Assembly: GCA_003202005.1 (NCBI GenBank)
Contig: QJJF01000002.1
Span: 434,001 to 498,000, forward strand
Length of the DNA stretch: 64,000 nucleotides
Direction: 5' to 3'
Origin: Williamsia faeni
GTDB lineage: Bacteria > Actinomycetota > Actinomycetes > Mycobacteriales > Mycobacteriaceae
The translations under genes and the position numbers were made by a program. The notes under the pieces were generated by a model. The model was not told the DNA's origin, searched no databases, and saw only the letters and a program-made list of their open reading frames with translations. The stretch's first letter is position 1, and the number at the start of each line of letters is the position of its first letter. Positions 9,885 to 21,501 of the stretch are shown here, piece after piece.

Positions 9885-11426
9885 TCAGGGACGACGCCAG
9901 GCCCTACCGTGGCGCGCCATCATGTCTTCTGCAGATTGCGGGCCCCAGGTTCCCGCCTCGTAACCGTCGGGCTTGCCGCTGGCCGCCCAGTGTTCGAGCA
10001 CCGGATCGAGGATCTGCCAGGACAATTCGACCTCCGCGTTCACCGGGAACAGTGACGGCACGCCGAGCAGGACATCCAGGATCAGACGCTCGTAGGCCTC
10101 CGGGGAGGACTCGGTGAATGCCTGACCATAGGAGAAGTCCATGTTGACGTCACGGACCTCCATCGACGATCCCGGGACCTTGGAACCGAACCTGAGCGTG
10201 ATGCCCTCGTCGGGCTGCACCCGGATCACGAGCGCGTTCTGGCTCAGCTCTTCGGTCATCGTTTGGTCGAATGGAAGGTGGGGCGCCCGCTTGAACACGA
10301 GCGCAATCTCGGTGACCCTGCGGCCCAACCGCTTTCCGGTGCGCAGGTAGAACGGCACACCGGCCCACCGCCGGCTGTCGACCTCCAGCGCGAGTGCGGC
10401 GAAGGTCTCTGTTGTCGAGTCGTGCGCAAAGCCCGTCTCGTCCAGCAGACCGGGGACCTTTTCACTGCCCTGCCAGCCCGCCTCGTACTGGCCGCGTGCG
10501 GTGTTCTCGTCGAGCGGCAGGATGTTCCGGGTGGCCGAGAGGACTTTGATCTTCTCGGTCTGGAGTTCGTGCGGCTCAAAGGAAATGGGCTCTTCCATCG
10601 CCACCAGCGCCATCAGCTGGATCAGGTGGTTCTGGATGACGTCGCGCGCCGCACCGATGCCGTCGTAGTAGCCGGCCCGCCCACCCAGCCCGATGTCCTC
10701 GGCCATCGTGATCTGAACATGGTCGACGTAGTGCGAACTCCACACCGGGTCGAACAGCTGATTGGCAAACCGCAGCGCCAAGATGTTCTGGACGGTTTCC
10801 TTGCCGAGGTAGTGGTCGATCCGGAACACCGAGTTCTCCGGAAAGACCTTGTTCACCACGGTATTGAGCTCTTTGGCGCTTTCGAGGTCGTGGCCGAACG
10901 GCTTCTCGATGACCACCCGTCGCCAGGTGTCCTCGGTCTGGTCCGCCAACCCCGAGCGCGAAAGCTGTTCACACACAACGGGGAAGGCGTCAGGCGGGAT
11001 CGAGAAATAGAACGCGTGATTGCCGCCGGTACCGCGTTCCTTGTCGGGCTCCAGCAGGGTGTCCCGCAACCTGTCGAAGGCGGCGTCGTCGTCGAATGTT
11101 CCCCGGACAAACCGGAAACCCTCGCTCAACCGTTCCCACACGTCCTCCCGGAACGGCGTCCGGGCATGTTCGCGCACGGCATCGTGCACCACCTGCCCGA
11201 AATCCTCGTGGTCCCAGTCTCGGCGCGCAAACCCGACCAGAGCGAAACCTGGAGGCAACAGCCCCCGATTCGCCAGGTCGTACACCGCGGGCATCAGCTT
11301 GCGGCGGGCGAGGTCACCGGTGACACCGAAGATGACCAGGCTGCACGGACCCGCGATCCGGGGCAGCCGCTTGTCGCGTTCATCGCGCAGTGGGTTGACC
11401 CACTGGTCCGTGGGACGGTTGGGCAA
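9885..11426 (-). CDS. zwf: Glucose-6-phosphate 1-dehydrogenase
   Basis: A 513-residue G6PD that oxidises glucose-6-phosphate to the lactone with reduction of NADP. The nucleotide-binding GVTGDLARRK is at residues 34-43, the substrate-site EKPFGHD at 174-180, and the catalytic RIDHYLGKE at 202-210. I use the TTG at 11426 (MPNRPTDQW), six nt after the tal stop codon; no ATG or GTG gives a better N-terminus. It corresponds to zwf2 of M. tuberculosis in the same gene order. Confidence 0.96.
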   Translation of the reverse strand: MPNRPTDQWVNPLRDERDKRLPRIAGPCSLVIFGVTGDLARRKLMPAVYDLANRGLLPPGFALVGFARRDWDHEDFGQVVHDAVREHARTPFREDVWERLSEGFRFVRGTFDDDAAFDRLRDTLLEPDKERGTGGNHAFYFSIPPDAFPVVCEQLSRSGLADQTEDTWRRVVIEKPFGHDLESAKELNTVVNKVFPENSVFRIDHYLGKETVQNILALRFANQLFDPVWSSHYVDHVQITMAEDIGLGGRAGYYDGIGAARDVIQNHLIQLMALVAMEEPISFEPHELQTEKIKVLSATRNILPLDENTARGQYEAGWQGSEKVPGLLDETGFAHDSTTETFAALALEVDSRRWAGVPFYLRTGKRLGRRVTEIALVFKRAPHLPFDQTMTEELSQNALVIRVQPDEGITLRFGSKVPGSSMEVRDVNMDFSYGQAFTESSPEAYERLILDVLLGVPSLFPVNAEVELSWQILDPVLEHWAASGKPDGYEAGTWGPQSAEDMMARHGRAWRRP

Positions 11427-11432
11427 GGCCGA

Positions 11433-12554
11433 TCAGCCCTTTGAACCCGCGGCCAGCTGCTCGGCGGTGGCGTCGAGCAGTTCCTTCCACGAGGCCTCGA
11501 ACTTCTCGACGCCCTCGGATTCGAGGACTGCGAACACGTCCGCGAGGTCGACGCCGGCGGCCGCAACCGCATCGAAGACCTGCTGCGATGCCGGACCCTG
11601 GCCGATGATCGATTCGCTGTTCACCACACCGTGGTCCGCGAAGGCGTCCATAGTCTTCTCGGGCATGGTGTTGACGGTGTTCGGTGCGACCAGCTCTCCG
11701 ACATAGAGGGTGTCGGGGTAGGCCGGATCCTTCACACCTGTGGACGCCCACAGCGGGCGCTGCGGGTTGGCACCGGCAGCGGCCAGCGCGGTGAACCCGT
11801 CACCGTCGAAGACGTCCTGGTAGGCCGCGTAGGCGAGCCTGGCGTTGGCCAGTGCGGCCTTGCCCTTGAGTGCCTTGGCCTCGTCGGTGCCGATCGCGTC
11901 GAGACGCTTGTCGATCTCGGTGTCCACGCGGGAGACGAAAAACGATGCCACCGAATGGATCTTCGACAGATCGTGGCCCGCGGTCGAGGCCTGCTTCAGG
12001 CCATCGATGTAGGCGGCCATCACACCTTCGTAGCGTTCGACAGAGAAGATCAGCGTCACGTTGACGCTGATGCCTTCCGCGATCACCTTGGTGATGGCAG
12101 GCAGACCCGCGAGGGTGGCCGGGATCTTGATCAGCAGGTTCGGCCGATCGACGATCTTCCACAGTTCCACCGCCTGGGCGATGGTCTGCTCGGTGTCGTT
12201 GGCCAGACGGGGATCGACCTCGATCGAGACCCGGCCGTCGACGCCTTTGGATGCCTCGTACTGCGGGGCCAGTACGTCACACGCGTTGCGGACGTCGTCG
12301 GTGGTGACCGTTCGGATGGTGGCGTCGACGTCTGCGCCGCGGGCGGCGAGTTCGTTGACCTGTGCGTCGTAGGCGTTGCCCTTGGACAGCGCCGCCTGGA
12401 AGATCGACGGGTTCGTTGTCACGCCGACAACGGATTTCGTGGCGATGACCTCGGCCAGATTGCCGGATTCGATCCGGGTCCGGGAGAGATCGTCGAGCCA
12501 CACCGAGACGCCGGCCTCGGCCAGTGCAGCAAGATTGGCGTTCTGTTCGCTCAT
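11433..12554 (-). CDS. tal: Transaldolase
   Basis: A 373-residue transaldolase of the long actinobacterial type. It transfers a dihydroxyacetone unit between sedoheptulose-7-phosphate and glyceraldehyde-3-phosphate in the non-oxidative pentose phosphate pathway. The Schiff-base lysine is in LLIKIPAT (Lys143), and the N-terminal GVTTNPSIF motif (44-52) is intact. ATG start 12554. It follows tkt by 28 nt and precedes zwf by 6 nt, so the three are almost certainly co-transcribed. Confidence 0.96.
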   Translation of the reverse strand: MSEQNANLAALAEAGVSVWLDDLSRTRIESGNLAEVIATKSVVGVTTNPSIFQAALSKGNAYDAQVNELAARGADVDATIRTVTTDDVRNACDVLAPQYEASKGVDGRVSIEVDPRLANDTEQTIAQAVELWKIVDRPNLLIKIPATLAGLPAITKVIAEGISVNVTLIFSVERYEGVMAAYIDGLKQASTAGHDLSKIHSVASFFVSRVDTEIDKRLDAIGTDEAKALKGKAALANARLAYAAYQDVFDGDGFTALAAAGANPQRPLWASTGVKDPAYPDTLYVGELVAPNTVNTMPEKTMDAFADHGVVNSESIIGQGPASQQVFDAVAAAGVDLADVFAVLESEGVEKFEASWKELLDATAEQLAAGSKG

Positions 12555-12582
12555 GTCGTGCTCCGATTCAGGTGGTGGGATT

Positions 12583-14679
12583 TCAGGCGTTTGTGGATTG
12601 CTTCGCGAGGGAGCGCTCGGCGGCGGCCGTGACGGCTTCCGCGGTGATCCCGAACTTCTCGTACAGGACCTTGTAGTCGGCCGATGCGCCGTAGTGCTCG
12701 ATCGAGACGATCTCGCCGCCGTCGCCGACCAGGCGGTACCACGGCATCGCGATGCCGGCCTCGACGACCACGCGAGCCTTCAGGCTCGGCGGCAGCACGG
12801 AGTTCCGGTAGTCCTCGTCTTGTTCGTCGAACCATTCCACGCACGGCATCGAGACGACACGGGCGGCAATGCCCTTGTCCTTCAAGGCTTTCTGCGCGTC
12901 AACCGCGAGGTACACCTCGGAACCGGTGCCGATCAGGACCACCTGCGGGTCACTGTCGGGTTCGGACAGGATGTAGCCACCCTTGGCCACACCCTCGGCC
13001 GACGTGCCTTCCAGGATCGGCAGGTTCTGGCGGGTCAAGGCCAACCCGGCCGGGTTGTGCCGGCGCTGCAGAATGGTCTGCCAGGCGTAGGCCGTCTCGT
13101 TCGCGTCACCGGGACGGACAACATCCAGATTCGGGATGGCCCGCAGTGCGGCGAGGTGCTCGATCGGCTGATGCGTCGGGCCGTCCTCGCCCAGACCTAT
13201 CGAGTCGTGGGTCCAGACATAAATCGGGTCGGTTTCCATCAGTGCGGCGAGCCGAACCGCCGGTCGCATGTAGTCGGCGAACTGCAGGAACGTGCCGCCG
13301 TAGGCGCGGGTCGGCCCATGCCTGACGATGCCCGACAAGATCGCGCCCATGGCGTGTTCGCGGATACCGAAATGCAGCGTCCGACCGTATGGATTGGCGC
13401 TCCACGTCTTGGTGCTGATCTCGCTCGGGCCGAACGAGGCCGCCCCGTCGATCGTGGTGTTGTTGCTTCCCGCCAAATCGGCTGAGCCACCCCACAATTC
13501 GGGCAGAATCGGGCCGAGTGCGGAGAGCACCTTGCCGGATGCGGAACGAGTGGCGACGTCCTTGTCGCCCACCTCCCATTTCGGCAAAGCGTCGGTCCAG
13601 CCGTCCGGTAGGCCATTGACATTGAGCCGGTCGAGAAGTTGTTTGCGGTCGGGATTGGCCTCGGCCCACTCGTCGAATGACTTGGTCCAGGCCTCGCGCA
13701 ACTCGGCGCCACGGTCAACCAGCGAACGCGTATGCGCGATAACCTCGTCTGCAACCTCAAATGTTTTGTCCGGGTCGAAACCGAGGATCTTCTTGGTGGC
13801 CGCGACCTCGTCGTCACCGAGCGCCGATCCGTGCGCGCTGCCGGTATTCATCTTGTTCGGAGCCGGATAGCCGATGATCGTCCGCAGAACGATGATCGAC
13901 GGCTTGTCGATGACTGCCTTGGCCTTCTCGATGGCGTCTTCGATCGCGGTCACGTTCTCGCCACCGTCGACATACTGCACATGCCAGCCGTACGCGGCGT
14001 AGCGTGCGGCCACATCCTCGGACAACGCGATGTCGGTGTCGTCCTCGATCGAGATGTGGTTTTTGTCATAGAAGACGATGAGGTTGCCGAGCTGTTGCGT
14101 GCCGGCGAGCGAACTCGCCTCCGAGGTGACGCCCTCTTCGATGTCTCCGTCGGACGCGATCACGTAGATGTAGTGGTCGAAGGCGCTCTGTCCGACCGGT
14201 GCGTCCGGGTCGAACAGACCGCGCTCGTAGCGGGCGGCCATCGCCATACCGACTGACGAGGCCAGTCCCTGGCCCAGCGGTCCGGTGGTCATCTCCACAC
14301 CGCGGGTGTGCCGGTATTCGGGATGGCCGGGTGTCTTGGAGTCCCAGGTACGCAGCGCCTCGATGTCTTCGAGCTCGAGCCCGAAGCCGCCGAGGTAGAG
14401 CTGGATGTAGAGGGTCAGGCTCGAATGCCCGCACGACAGGATGAACCGGTCGCGACCCATCCAGTCGGTGTCGGTCGGGTCGTGACGCATCACCCGCTGG
14501 AAGAGGGTGTACGCCAGGGGAGCCAGGCTCATGGCAGTTCCCGGGTGTCCACTGCCGCACTTCTGCACCGCGTCAGCCGCCAGGACTCGTACCGTGTCAA
14601 CTGCTTTGCTGTCCACAGCCGTCCAGTCGGCGGGGTGTGAAGCCTGAGTTAGCGTGCGAATCTCATCTGTTACTGACAC
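12583..14679 (-). CDS. tkt: Transketolase
   Basis: A 698-residue thiamine-diphosphate enzyme moving two-carbon units between sugar phosphates. The TPP motif SDGDIEEG lies at 176-183 with the matching Asn near 207; [10 protein letters not shown] (42-51) and the [18 protein letters not shown] segment of the pyrimidine domain are also typical. The GTG start at 14679 is preceded by AGGAA. It is the first gene of the minus-strand pentose phosphate operon and is divergent from ctaB. Confidence 0.97.
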   Translation of the reverse strand: MSVTDEIRTLTQASHPADWTAVDSKAVDTVRVLAADAVQKCGSGHPGTAMSLAPLAYTLFQRVMRHDPTDTDWMGRDRFILSCGHSSLTLYIQLYLGGFGLELEDIEALRTWDSKTPGHPEYRHTRGVEMTTGPLGQGLASSVGMAMAARYERGLFDPDAPVGQSAFDHYIYVIASDGDIEEGVTSEASSLAGTQQLGNLIVFYDKNHISIEDDTDIALSEDVAARYAAYGWHVQYVDGGENVTAIEDAIEKAKAVIDKPSIIVLRTIIGYPAPNKMNTGSAHGSALGDDEVAATKKILGFDPDKTFEVADEVIAHTRSLVDRGAELREAWTKSFDEWAEANPDRKQLLDRLNVNGLPDGWTDALPKWEVGDKDVATRSASGKVLSALGPILPELWGGSADLAGSNNTTIDGAASFGPSEISTKTWSANPYGRTLHFGIREHAMGAILSGIVRHGPTRAYGGTFLQFADYMRPAVRLAALMETDPIYVWTHDSIGLGEDGPTHQPIEHLAALRAIPNLDVVRPGDANETAYAWQTILQRRHNPAGLALTRQNLPILEGTSAEGVAKGGYILSEPDSDPQVVLIGTGSEVYLAVDAQKALKDKGIAARVVSMPCVEWFDEQDEDYRNSVLPPSLKARVVVEAGIAMPWYRLVGDGGEIVSIEHYGASADYKVLYEKFGITAEAVTAAAERSLAKQSTNA

Positions 14680-14933
14680 GTTTTCCTGAACTCCTCAAAC
14701 TCGACTTCGTGATTCTGGGGCTCGGCATCTGCGACTGGCCTGGGCTCCGCGCAGTCCACGTCAAGCGTAGTCGCCCGACGCGGACGCCGTTAGCTACGGG
14801 ATGCGAACGGGCAGCGAACGGGCGCGTGCTAGTCGACGGTGCAGGTAACCCGCCGATCGGACCTCGATTGCTGTTTGCAACCGACCTCCGTCTACCATTC
14901 CCTGTAGTAGATGAGCATGAGTCAGGAGATCTA
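14680..14933. other. Divergent promoter region tkt / ctaB
   Basis: This 254-nt gap separates the first gene of the pentose phosphate operon (leftward) from ctaB (rightward) and must carry promoters for both. I see no strong palindrome, RNA gene or credible short reading frame. The ctaB frame stays open through the gap on the plus strand, but there is no sign that it is translated. Confidence 0.45.
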
Positions 14934-15929
14934 GTGCGGATTGGGGAACGTGTGAGCGGACACGGTTTCGCCTCCTCCCCAGCGTCAGGTGGTGGGCAGG
15001 CTGCTCCCGTGGAGCGCACCACCGGCGTTCGCGGGCGGATTTCAGCCTTGGCCCTCGCATACCTCGCGCTGACGAAACCTCGCGTCATCGAATTGCTTCT
15101 CGTGGCGACGATCCCGGTGATGCTTCTTGCCGATCGTGGACATGTCGACCCGGCGCTGATGGCCTGGACCCTGCTCGGTGGGTGGCTCGGCGCGGCCAGC
15201 GCGAACACCCTGAACATGGTCGTCGACGCGGACATCGATCAGAAGATGAAGCGCACCGAACGGCGGCCATTGGCCCGCCATGCGGTGTCGACGCGCAATG
15301 CCCTCATTTTCGGCCTGATTCTCGGGGCCGCGTCCTTCGCGGTGTTGTTCGCGACGACCAACCTGCTCAGCGCGCTCCTGGTGATGGCGACCATCGCGTT
15401 CTACGTCTTCGTCTACACAATGATCCTGAAGCGCCGTACCTGGCAGAACGTCGTCTGGGGCGGAGCCGCCGGATGCATGCCGACGCTCGTCGGATGGACC
15501 GCTGTCACCGGATCCCTGAGTTGGGAACCGCTGGTGCTGTTCGCGGTGATCTTCTTCTGGACTCCGCCGCACACCTGGGCCCTGGCGATGCGCTACAAGG
15601 AGGACTACCGCGCCGCGGGCGTCCCGATGTTGCCCGTGATCGCCACCGAGGTGCAGGTCACCCGGCAGATGCTCTACTACACCTGGGCCACCGTCCTGAG
15701 CACCCTTGTCCTCTGCCTTGCGACCAGCTGGATCTACGCCGCGGTCGCCCTGATCGCCGGTGGCTGGTTCATCTACGTCGTGCACAAGCTCTATCGCGGA
15801 ACACTTCGCGGCGAAGAGGTGGCGCCGCTGAAGGTCTTCCTGCAGTCCAACGAATATCTGGCCGTTGTCTTCTGCGGTCTGGCGATCGATTCCGTCATCG
15901 GATTGCCGACACTGTCCAGCCTGTTCTGA
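14934..15929 (+). CDS. ctaB: Protohaem IX farnesyltransferase (haem O synthase)
   Basis: A UbiA-family membrane prenyltransferase of about 331 residues that adds farnesyl to haem B to make haem O for cytochrome oxidase. The first Asp-rich motif [20 protein letters not shown] (DxxxD with RT.RRPL) and the second loop [14 protein letters not shown] are clear, with about nine hydrophobic helices. The frame is open far upstream; I chose GTG 14934 because AGGAGA lies at good spacing, and GTG 14952 is an alternative. The partner ctaA lies at 18.6-19.6 kb. Confidence 0.93.
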   Translation: MRIGERVSGHGFASSPASGGGQAAPVERTTGVRGRISALALAYLALTKPRVIELLLVATIPVMLLADRGHVDPALMAWTLLGGWLGAASANTLNMVVDADIDQKMKRTERRPLARHAVSTRNALIFGLILGAASFAVLFATTNLLSALLVMATIAFYVFVYTMILKRRTWQNVVWGGAAGCMPTLVGWTAVTGSLSWEPLVLFAVIFFWTPPHTWALAMRYKEDYRAAGVPMLPVIATEVQVTRQMLYYTWATVLSTLVLCLATSWIYAAVALIAGGWFIYVVHKLYRGTLRGEEVAPLKVFLQSNEYLAVVFCGLAIDSVIGLPTLSSLF

Positions 15930-16053
15930 AATATTCGTCGGTCGAACGGCGGACCGGGCGACGCCAGCAATGGCAGGTGCGACCCACGACACGTTAACGT
16001 TTTCCCGTCGGCCGTTGGGATGATGGCCAGCTCTATTTACATCAGGGGGAGTT

Positions 16054-17247
16054 GTGTCAAATCCATACGGCCCGGGCCAGGGTCCCGAAGATGCCGGGTG
16101 GCAGCCTTATTCGGAGCCGACCGTGGTCGGGCAGCCGCAATTCGGGCAGTACCCACCTCAGGGTCCAGGCGGCCAGCCACCGCCCGCAGATCCCAATTAC
16201 GGCGCATATCAGCCGTACGCCCAGCCTGCGCCCGGCACCTGGCCACAGAGTGGTGGCGGTGGCCCCGTCCCACCGGCGAAGTCGAAGAAGCCGTTGTTCA
16301 TCGCGCTGGGCGTCGCCGGCGTGGTGGTCCTGGTCGTGATCCTGGTGTTGTCGCTTGTCGTCTTCACCGGCGACAGTGACTCCGGTGAGCCCGACGCGGT
16401 GGTCACGTCCTATCTGCAAGCGCTGGCCGACGGCGATTCCGCAGAAGCGCTGGGTCTGATGAAGGCGCCGGCATCCGAACTGCTGCTCACCGACGACGTG
16501 CTGAAGAAGCAGCAGAAGATCGCCGCGATCACCGATGTGAAGATCATCGACACCAGCGACTCCGGCGACAACGCAACGGTCCAGGCCACCTACATGTTCG
16601 GCGATCGGAAGGCCGACGAGACCTTCTCGCTCACCAAGGCCGGCGACGATTGGCGCTTGGACGACGGGGCCGTCGTCATCGACATCTCGTATTTCAAGGA
16701 CGGAATCCCGGGGCTGACGGTGTTCGGCGTGCCCGTCGACAACGAGTCGAAGATCTATGTATTTCCCGGCCCGGTCGAATGGGGAACGTCGGATGAGAAC
16801 TTCACCGTCGTCGATGAGAATCAATCCGAGTTCGCGATGTCGGGGAACAGCTATGGATCGGCGAACTCGCCGACCGTTGACCTGAGTTCAACCGGTACCG
16901 CGGCCGTCCAGTCGGCGATCCGGGCCTATGTCGACAATTGCGCGTTGTCGAAAGAGACGGATGCAAGCGTCGACAAGCCAGGCTGCGAGCAGGATGTCTA
17001 CGCCTTTGACGCCGAACCGGCCTCGGCGGTATGGACTGCGCCCACCGACCTCGATGCCGTGGAATACCGGGTCGGATACGACGACCCGAACCAGGTGTCG
17101 GTCAACGGCGACCTGGCGTGGTCGGTGACGTACCGCACGAAGCCGTACGGGTCTCTGCCGGCAGAGACCAAGACCGAGACCACGACCCAGTACCTCTACG
17201 GAGACATCGATCTGTCCTCCGACGAGCCCGTGTTCACTCCTAGCTGA
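16054..17247 (+). CDS. Membrane-anchored protein with Pro/Gly/Gln-rich N-terminus
   Basis: A 397-residue protein of unknown function. Residues 1-85 are rich in Pro, Gly, Gln and Tyr; a single strong transmembrane helix follows (about 88-108); the rest is an acidic extracytoplasmic region whose first part (roughly 120-215, DAVVTSYLQALADGDSAEAL...) resembles the DUF4878/NTF2-like fold found in many actinobacterial anchored proteins. GTG start 16054 is preceded by AGGGGGA. The stop overlaps the qor stop region by 8 nt (convergent). An envelope role is inferred only from topology. Confidence 0.7.
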   Translation: MSNPYGPGQGPEDAGWQPYSEPTVVGQPQFGQYPPQGPGGQPPPADPNYGAYQPYAQPAPGTWPQSGGGGPVPPAKSKKPLFIALGVAGVVVLVVILVLSLVVFTGDSDSGEPDAVVTSYLQALADGDSAEALGLMKAPASELLLTDDVLKKQQKIAAITDVKIIDTSDSGDNATVQATYMFGDRKADETFSLTKAGDDWRLDDGAVVIDISYFKDGIPGLTVFGVPVDNESKIYVFPGPVEWGTSDENFTVVDENQSEFAMSGNSYGSANSPTVDLSSTGTAAVQSAIRAYVDNCALSKETDASVDKPGCEQDVYAFDAEPASAVWTAPTDLDAVEYRVGYDDPNQVSVNGDLAWSVTYRTKPYGSLPAETKTETTTQYLYGDIDLSSDEPVFTPS

Positions 17248-18211
17248 TAGGTAACAAGACCACGGAGCCGGTCGTGGCCCGCGCCTCTAATTCGGTGTGG
17301 GCACGGCCGGCTTCGGCGAGTCGGTAGCTGTGACCGACGTGGACGTTCACCGTTCCGCTGCTGATGCCGGTCATGACATCCCCGGCCCGCCAGGCTCGTT
17401 CGTTGGGGTCTGCGATGAAGTCACCCAGCTTCGGCCGGGTGATCGAGAGCGACCCGGCGGCATTGAGTCGCTGGAGGTCGAACGGCGGCACCGGTCCGCT
17501 GGCGGCACCGAACAGGACAACCGTTCCGCGTACCGCGGTCGCGGCGATGCTCTGGTCGATGGTGTCGGCTCCCACACCGTCATACGCAACGGCCACACCC
17601 ACGCCTCCGGTGAGGGCCCGGACGCGGTCGGCGAGATCGTCGCCGTATCGGAGGACCTCGTCGGCGCCTGCGTCCCGCGACAACGCCTCTTTGGTGTCGT
17701 TCGACACGGTGGTGATGACTCGAATCCCCTTGGCCTTGGCAATCTGCGTGAGCACCAGCCCGACGCCGCCGGCGCCGGCGTGGATCAGGACGGTGTCACC
17801 GGGTTTCGGGTGCGACGATCCGTCCAGGAGGTAGTGGGCGGTCATTCCCTGCAGCAGTGCGGAGGCGGCCACCTCATCGCTCACGGCATCCGGCACGGCG
17901 ACGGCAACGTGAGCGGGCATCGTCACGAGCTCGGCATAACTGCCGGCGGCGTCACACCAGGCGACCCGCTGACCCGGCGAGGGTGACTCGACGCCGTCGC
18001 CGACCGCGACAACCACGCCGGCGCCTTCGCTGCCGGGGATATACGGCAACTGCATCGCATAGATGCCCGCGCGCTGGTAGGTGTCGATGAAGTTCACGCC
18101 GATCGCCGCGACCCGCACCAGGATCTCGCCCGGTTTCGGCGTCGGATCGGGGAGTTCGACGAACTCGAGGACGTCGGGACCGCCGTGCCGGCTCACCTGG
18201 ATTGCGCGCAT
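17240..18211 (-). CDS. qor: Zinc-independent quinone oxidoreductase (MDR family)
   Basis: A 323-residue medium-chain reductase of the quinone oxidoreductase class. It has the GroES-like N-terminal part (MRAIQVSRHGGPDVLEF), the VNFIDTYQRAGIY segment and a Rossmann motif HAGAGGVGLVLTQIAKAKG near 148-166. It lacks the zinc-ligand cysteines of alcohol dehydrogenases. It probably reduces quinones with NADPH. ATG start 18211 fits the family length, although the frame is open another 115 codons upstream. It has the same position as the qor gene between ctaB and ctaA in mycobacteria. Confidence 0.9.
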   Translation of the reverse strand: MRAIQVSRHGGPDVLEFVELPDPTPKPGEILVRVAAIGVNFIDTYQRAGIYAMQLPYIPGSEGAGVVVAVGDGVESPSPGQRVAWCDAAGSYAELVTMPAHVAVAVPDAVSDEVAASALLQGMTAHYLLDGSSHPKPGDTVLIHAGAGGVGLVLTQIAKAKGIRVITTVSNDTKEALSRDAGADEVLRYGDDLADRVRALTGGVGVAVAYDGVGADTIDQSIAATAVRGTVVLFGAASGPVPPFDLQRLNAAGSLSITRPKLGDFIADPNERAWRAGDVMTGISSGTVNVHVGHSYRLAEAGRAHTELEARATTGSVVLLPIS

Positions 18212-18298
18212 GACTGTAGTTGTACCCACTCGCGGCGGCGGTACACAGCGGGGGGTGTCCGATCCCGGAGCGGACAGCACGGCAACTATGCTGTGGCG

Positions 18299-18592
18299 AT
18301 GAGCGAGCACAAGGCGGTCATCGCAGCGATCAGCAAGTACGTGGCGCGCGAGGGCGGGTCGGCAACAGCGGTTTTGCAGCCCATCGGGGCTGCCGGAGTG
18401 CGAATCACCCTGGTCGGCGGAGCAGGTGGCATCCTGGGCGACCAGGTTGTGGCCGATCTCGATACGGCGAAGGCGATCGTCGAGCAGGTCGAGGGGCTCG
18501 CGGTCGGCGAGTGGGATCGCGAACTGACGTCCAGTGCCACGGTGGACCCGTCGCACTACCGCAAGATGGCGGGCTGGGTCGCGAACACCTAG
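18299..18592 (+). CDS. Small conserved protein, 97 residues
   Basis: A 97-residue soluble protein beginning MSEHKAVIAAISKYVA, with a central VGGAGGILGDQVVADL segment. I do not recognise a domain of known function. ATG 18299 is preferred over the longer open frame because the upstream part would run into the qor promoter. It is divergent from qor (87-nt gap) and convergent with ctaA (33 nt). Codon use is like its neighbours, so it is probably a real gene. Confidence 0.6.
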   Translation: MSEHKAVIAAISKYVAREGGSATAVLQPIGAAGVRITLVGGAGGILGDQVVADLDTAKAIVEQVEGLAVGEWDRELTSSATVDPSHYRKMAGWVANT

Positions 18593-18625
18593 CCGGTCAA
18601 AGGCTGGGTATCAACAGCTGGGAGA

Positions 18626-19615
18626 TCAAGGCTGGGACGCCGCTGCGGCCTCGACCGGCTGATCCGACGATGTCGAACCGGTCGTCGCCTGCCGCGGTCG
18701 CATGGCAACCCATAGGGCGGCCGTGGCGGCCACGGTCGCCCCGGCGCCCGCAACGTGGATGACCACGAGTGCCGCCGGAATGTCGGTGACGTATTGCGTG
18801 ACACCGACGAGTGCCTGTGCGGTGACGATTCCGATCACCACGTAGAGACGCTTCTTGAGTCGTGCGGGCGCGCCCACGGCGAAGAGGGCGAAGCCCAACG
18901 CGACCAGCACCGACAGGTAGGCGATCAGCAGGTCGGCATGCAGATGGACCAGCGTGGTGATTTCGATCTTCAACCGCGGTACCGGCTTGTCGATGCTTTT
19001 GTCGCCGGCGTGCGGTCCGGCACCGGTCACCATCGTGCCGGCGATCAGGACACCGGTCATCAGCGCCGCAGACAGCGCCGCCAGCCACCGCAATGGTGCG
19101 GGTACGACGGCCACGGCCTCGCCGTCGTCCGGTTCGCGGACCTTCTCGAGCAGCAACACCGACAGCCACACCATGCCCATCGACAGCAACATGTGGATGG
19201 CCACCGTCCACCACAGCAGGCCGGTCAGCACGGTGATCCCGCCCATCACGGCCTGGACGACGGTGGAGACCGGCATCAGCCACGCGTAGACGCGGACCTC
19301 GTATCGGCGGCGCGCGCGCGTCACCGCGATCACGATGACCGCGGCGGTCAGGACGACGAGGAACGTCAGCATCCGGTTGCCGAACTCAACCGCCCGGTGG
19401 ATTGCCTCGACCTCGCTGTGCTGGACCGGTGTGAAGCTGCCCGGGAAGCACTGCGGCCACGTCGGGCAACCCAGCCCCGACGCGGTGACCCGGACCACTG
19501 ACCCCGTCACCGCGATACCGGCCTGTGTCAGCACCACCGCCAGCGCGGCGAGGATCTGGAAGCGGAGCGATGGGAGCGGGAGCCGGTCGACGAGCCGGAC
19601 AAACAAGCGGTACAC
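18626..19615 (-). CDS. ctaA: Haem A synthase (COX15/CtaA)
   Basis: A polytopic membrane protein of about 329 residues that converts haem O to haem A. Four conserved His lie in EAIHRAVEFGNR, VAIHMLLSMG, LVHLHADLL and LVVIHVAGAG, matching the haem-binding sites of CtaA, and a cysteine pair CPTWPQC sits in the first extracytoplasmic loop. I start it at GTG 19615 (VYRLFVRLVDRLP); upstream extension of the frame covers the ABC permease on the same strand and is not credible. It works with ctaB. Confidence 0.92.
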   Translation of the reverse strand: MYRLFVRLVDRLPLPSLRFQILAALAVVLTQAGIAVTGSVVRVTASGLGCPTWPQCFPGSFTPVQHSEVEAIHRAVEFGNRMLTFLVVLTAAVIVIAVTRARRRYEVRVYAWLMPVSTVVQAVMGGITVLTGLLWWTVAIHMLLSMGMVWLSVLLLEKVREPDDGEAVAVVPAPLRWLAALSAALMTGVLIAGTMVTGAGPHAGDKSIDKPVPRLKIEITTLVHLHADLLIAYLSVLVALGFALFAVGAPARLKKRLYVVIGIVTAQALVGVTQYVTDIPAALVVIHVAGAGATVAATAALWVAMRPRQATTGSTSSDQPVEAAAASQP

Positions 19616-19653
19616 GTTATTGATCGTAGGGTGCCGGGTTTGACGATCGGGGC

Positions 19654-20444
19654 TCAGGTGAACTTGAAGTAACGCACGGCTGCGGTACCGGCGGCGATAC
19701 CCCAGGTAGCAAGCACGGCGATACCGAACAGGTCGAGCGAACCGCGCGTCGCCTGATGCAGGGCCTCGGCCAGGGCGCCGGACGGGGTGCAGCGGACGAA
19801 CCATTCGACCGCGGTCGGGACGTTGTCCCCGATCACGACGATCGAGGCGATCCCCAGGAAGGCGAACCACAGAAGGTTGGCCAGAGCCAGCACTACCTCG
19901 GCCTTGAGCGTGCCACCGAGCAGCAGTCCCATCGCGGAGAACATGAGTGTTCCGATGGCGATCACGAGGATCCCGAGGAGCAATCCGCCCGGTGAGGGCT
20001 CCCAGCCCAGGATCATCCCGAGGACGCCGAGGATCACGGCCTGCATGCTCACCACGATGGCCACGGCGATGGATTTGCCCGCGATCACGCCCCACCTCGG
20101 GAGAGGTGTGGCACCGAGTCTCTTCAGTGCGCCGTACCGGCGGTCGAATCCGACGGCGATCGCCTGCCCGGTGAACGCGGTGGACATCACCGCGACGGTC
20201 ATGACCGCAGGGACGAACATGTCGGCGCGGGACTCGTCGAAGTCGCCGATGGGCAACAGGCACAGACCGATCAGCATGGTGATCGGGATGAACATCGTGA
20301 GCAGTTGCTGCTCGCCGTTGCGCAGCAGCAGGAGCAATTCGATCCGGGACTGCGCGGTGAGCATCTTGCGGATCGGTGCCGACCGCGGATGCGGCGTGAA
20401 TGTGCCCGCGGCGAAGCGGTTGCCATTGGTCGTCCGGGCGTTGG

Positions 20445-20448
<4 letters not shown>
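19654..20448 (-). CDS. ABC-2 type exporter permease
   Basis: A 264-residue integral membrane protein with about six helices, of the ABC-2/DrrB class. The conserved permease region FDRRYGALKRLGATPLPRWG and the later helix pair are visible. Its ATG (20448) overlaps the stop of the ATPase gene in an ATGA, so the two are translationally coupled and form one transporter. Orthologous position: Rv1457c. The substrate is unknown; linkage to ctaA and mptB may only reflect conserved order. Confidence 0.87.
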
Positions 20449-21410
<962 letters not shown>

Positions 21411-21501
21411 AACGTCCAAGAGTAAGCTGCCCGCGCGCCGAGTCCGAACACGGGTGACACCCGTGGCGCAGTGCCGAGTCGGTAGCTCACTTCTGGGCGG
21501 T

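Noticed and set aside
10263-11444. A 393-codon frame antisense to zwf
   Set aside because: Shadow of zwf, whose catalytic motifs are intact on the minus strand.
19616-20263. N-terminal extension of ctaA by 216 codons
   Set aside because: It overlaps the ABC permease on the same strand in another frame; CtaA is complete from GTG 19615.
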